From positions 62,001 to 126,000 of the forward strand of contig NZ_WUFT01000011.1 of the NCBI RefSeq assembly GCF_010668805.1: DNA of 64,000 bases. Reading direction: 5' to 3'. Shown one piece after another: positions 63,182-64,000 of the stretch. The notes below the pieces were generated by a model. It saw nothing but the letters and a program-made list of their open reading frames with translations. It had not been told where the DNA came from and did not search any database. This DNA comes from Rhizobium phaseoli. Its GTDB lineage: Bacteria > Pseudomonadota > Alphaproteobacteria > Rhizobiales > Rhizobiaceae. The first letter of the stretch is position 1, and the number at the start of each line of letters is the position of its first letter. A program made the position numbers and the translations under genes.

Positions 63182-63988
63182 CTACCGGACTGCCTTGTAG
63201 GCATGCCAGGTGGCATGCCCAAGCAACGGAAACACCACGATCAAACCGACAAAGCCCGTCAGAACGCTGGCCGCAAACAGCGCCAGGACGATCGCACCCC
63301 AGACCATGAGGGGCTGCATGTTGTTCCAAACCATCGCAGCGCTTACGCCCATTGCAGTGAACGCGTCGACCCGCTCGTCGAGTAGCATCGGTATTGAAAA
63401 GACGCTGATTGCGAAGGCAAACCCGGCAAACAGTGCACCGACGGAAAAGCCCACGACCAGCATGCCCCATCCTTCGGGCGTCGTCAGCAGCAACCTGGTA
63501 ATGCCGTTGAGACCCGGGAACGGATTAACACCGAAGAATAGCGCATAGATGATCACGGCAGCCCTCATCCAGAGGAGCATGAGCATGCAGAGTACCATTC
63601 CCGTGAAGAATACCTGTTTCCCGGCGAGTGGACGAACGCCGAGCATGGCGCGAAGTGTCACGCGCCCGCCGGCCGCCAGCGTCCGGCTTTTGATATAAAG
63701 CCCAGCAGCGAAAAGTGGGGCGACGATCAGCACTCCCGCCAGTGCCGGAAACAGAAGATAGTCGAGCCCCGATCGGAACAGGATCAGGACGGTGCCGAAC
63801 GCGATGAGGAAGACAACGAGACCGTAGGCCAAACTGGTGAAGGGCTGCCGGACGAGGTCGCGCCAGCCCTGGCGTAGCCAATCGAACGGAGCGCCGACCG
63901 GCAGATGCCGCTGCCACTTCGCGTTCATCGTCTCCTCGATCCCGGATAACTCGCTCAGATATCGGGCTGATCTATCGTCCTTCGCCAT
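63182..63988 (-). CDS. DUF2189 family membrane protein, directly upstream of fixI
   Basis: 268 residues with six hydrophobic segments. It begins MAKDDRSARYLSELSGIEE; DUF2189 marks include VGAPFDWLRQGWRDLVRQP and FSVGALFAGFAFAISVFSIPML. Function is unknown, but members are often encoded near respiratory oxidase genes in alphaproteobacteria. The start ATG 63988 is 12 bases from the window edge, so the upstream region cannot be seen. In many rhizobia fixH precedes fixI; here this gene does. Confidence 0.88.
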   Translation of the reverse strand: MAKDDRSARYLSELSGIEETMNAKWQRHLPVGAPFDWLRQGWRDLVRQPFTSLAYGLVVFLIAFGTVLILFRSGLDYLLFPALAGVLIVAPLFAAGLYIKSRTLAAGGRVTLRAMLGVRPLAGKQVFFTGMVLCMLMLLWMRAAVIIYALFFGVNPFPGLNGITRLLLTTPEGWGMLVVGFSVGALFAGFAFAISVFSIPMLLDERVDAFTAMGVSAAMVWNNMQPLMVWGAIVLALFAASVLTGFVGLIVVFPLLGHATWHAYKAVR

Positions 63989-64000
63989 CTGATCTTCCTC

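Overview
The window looks like chromosomal or chromid-like DNA of a fast-growing rhizobium, most likely the Rhizobium leguminosarum/etli group. This rests on high GC, RIME-type palindromic repeats, a FixI/FixS pair for cbb3 oxidase assembly, a LysE/ArgP pair, an OhrR/Ohr system and several rhizobial DUF families. It is gene-dense. I see no tRNA, rRNA, CRISPR array or prophage. The species is inferred from gene content and repeat style, not from a marker gene.

Layout. 1-1089: cobQ, cut by the window edge, with a structured leader or small RNA upstream. 1.6-13.6 kb: a betaine-type binding protein, an entericidin, a LysR regulator, an amino-acid exporter with its divergent ArgP-type regulator, a GreA/GreB-type factor, MgtC, three small stress-type DUF genes, a GlxA-type regulator, and two related two-receiver proteins of which one carries GGDEF. 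13.9-22 kb: a cyclase-repeat protein, an arsC remnant, a large MscS-type channel, a DUF924 protein, a receiver-histidine kinase and an MFS pump.

22.5-34.4 kb is the most coherent block: eleven co-directional genes, several overlapping by 1-17 bases. They encode a binding protein, two permeases, a 70-residue membrane protein, two ATPases, an ATP-type dihydroxyacetone kinase, DhaL, DhaM, HPr, Enzyme I, a small HTH-like protein and a DhaK subunit. Read together, they are an importer plus two routes, ATP- and PEP-driven, for phosphorylating a short ketose. The PEP chain is complete on its own: EI, HPr, DhaM, DhaL, DhaK.

34.4-50.7 kb: hydrolases, an O-methyltransferase, a siderophore-interacting protein, OhrR and Ohr separated by about 3 kb (NUDIX, epoxide hydrolase, DUF3095), an extensin-like protein, an animal-type haem peroxidase, a chemotaxis receptor and a thioesterase.

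50.9-52.0 kb holds an intact IS110-family element inserted in a RIME palindrome. Its left end carries a readable bridge RNA. Two segments inside one stem-loop match the element's own target on both sides of a CT core, another segment matches its right end, and joining the ends would create a promoter with 17-base spacing. I regard this as the strongest discovery in the window.

52.2-64 kb: a DUF1501/DUF1800 pair, a DMT-like protein, a methyltransferase, an NmrA-like protein with a divergent LysR gene broken by one missing base, a SulP transporter with a possible leader RNA, and the fixS/fixI genes preceded by a DUF2189 membrane protein.
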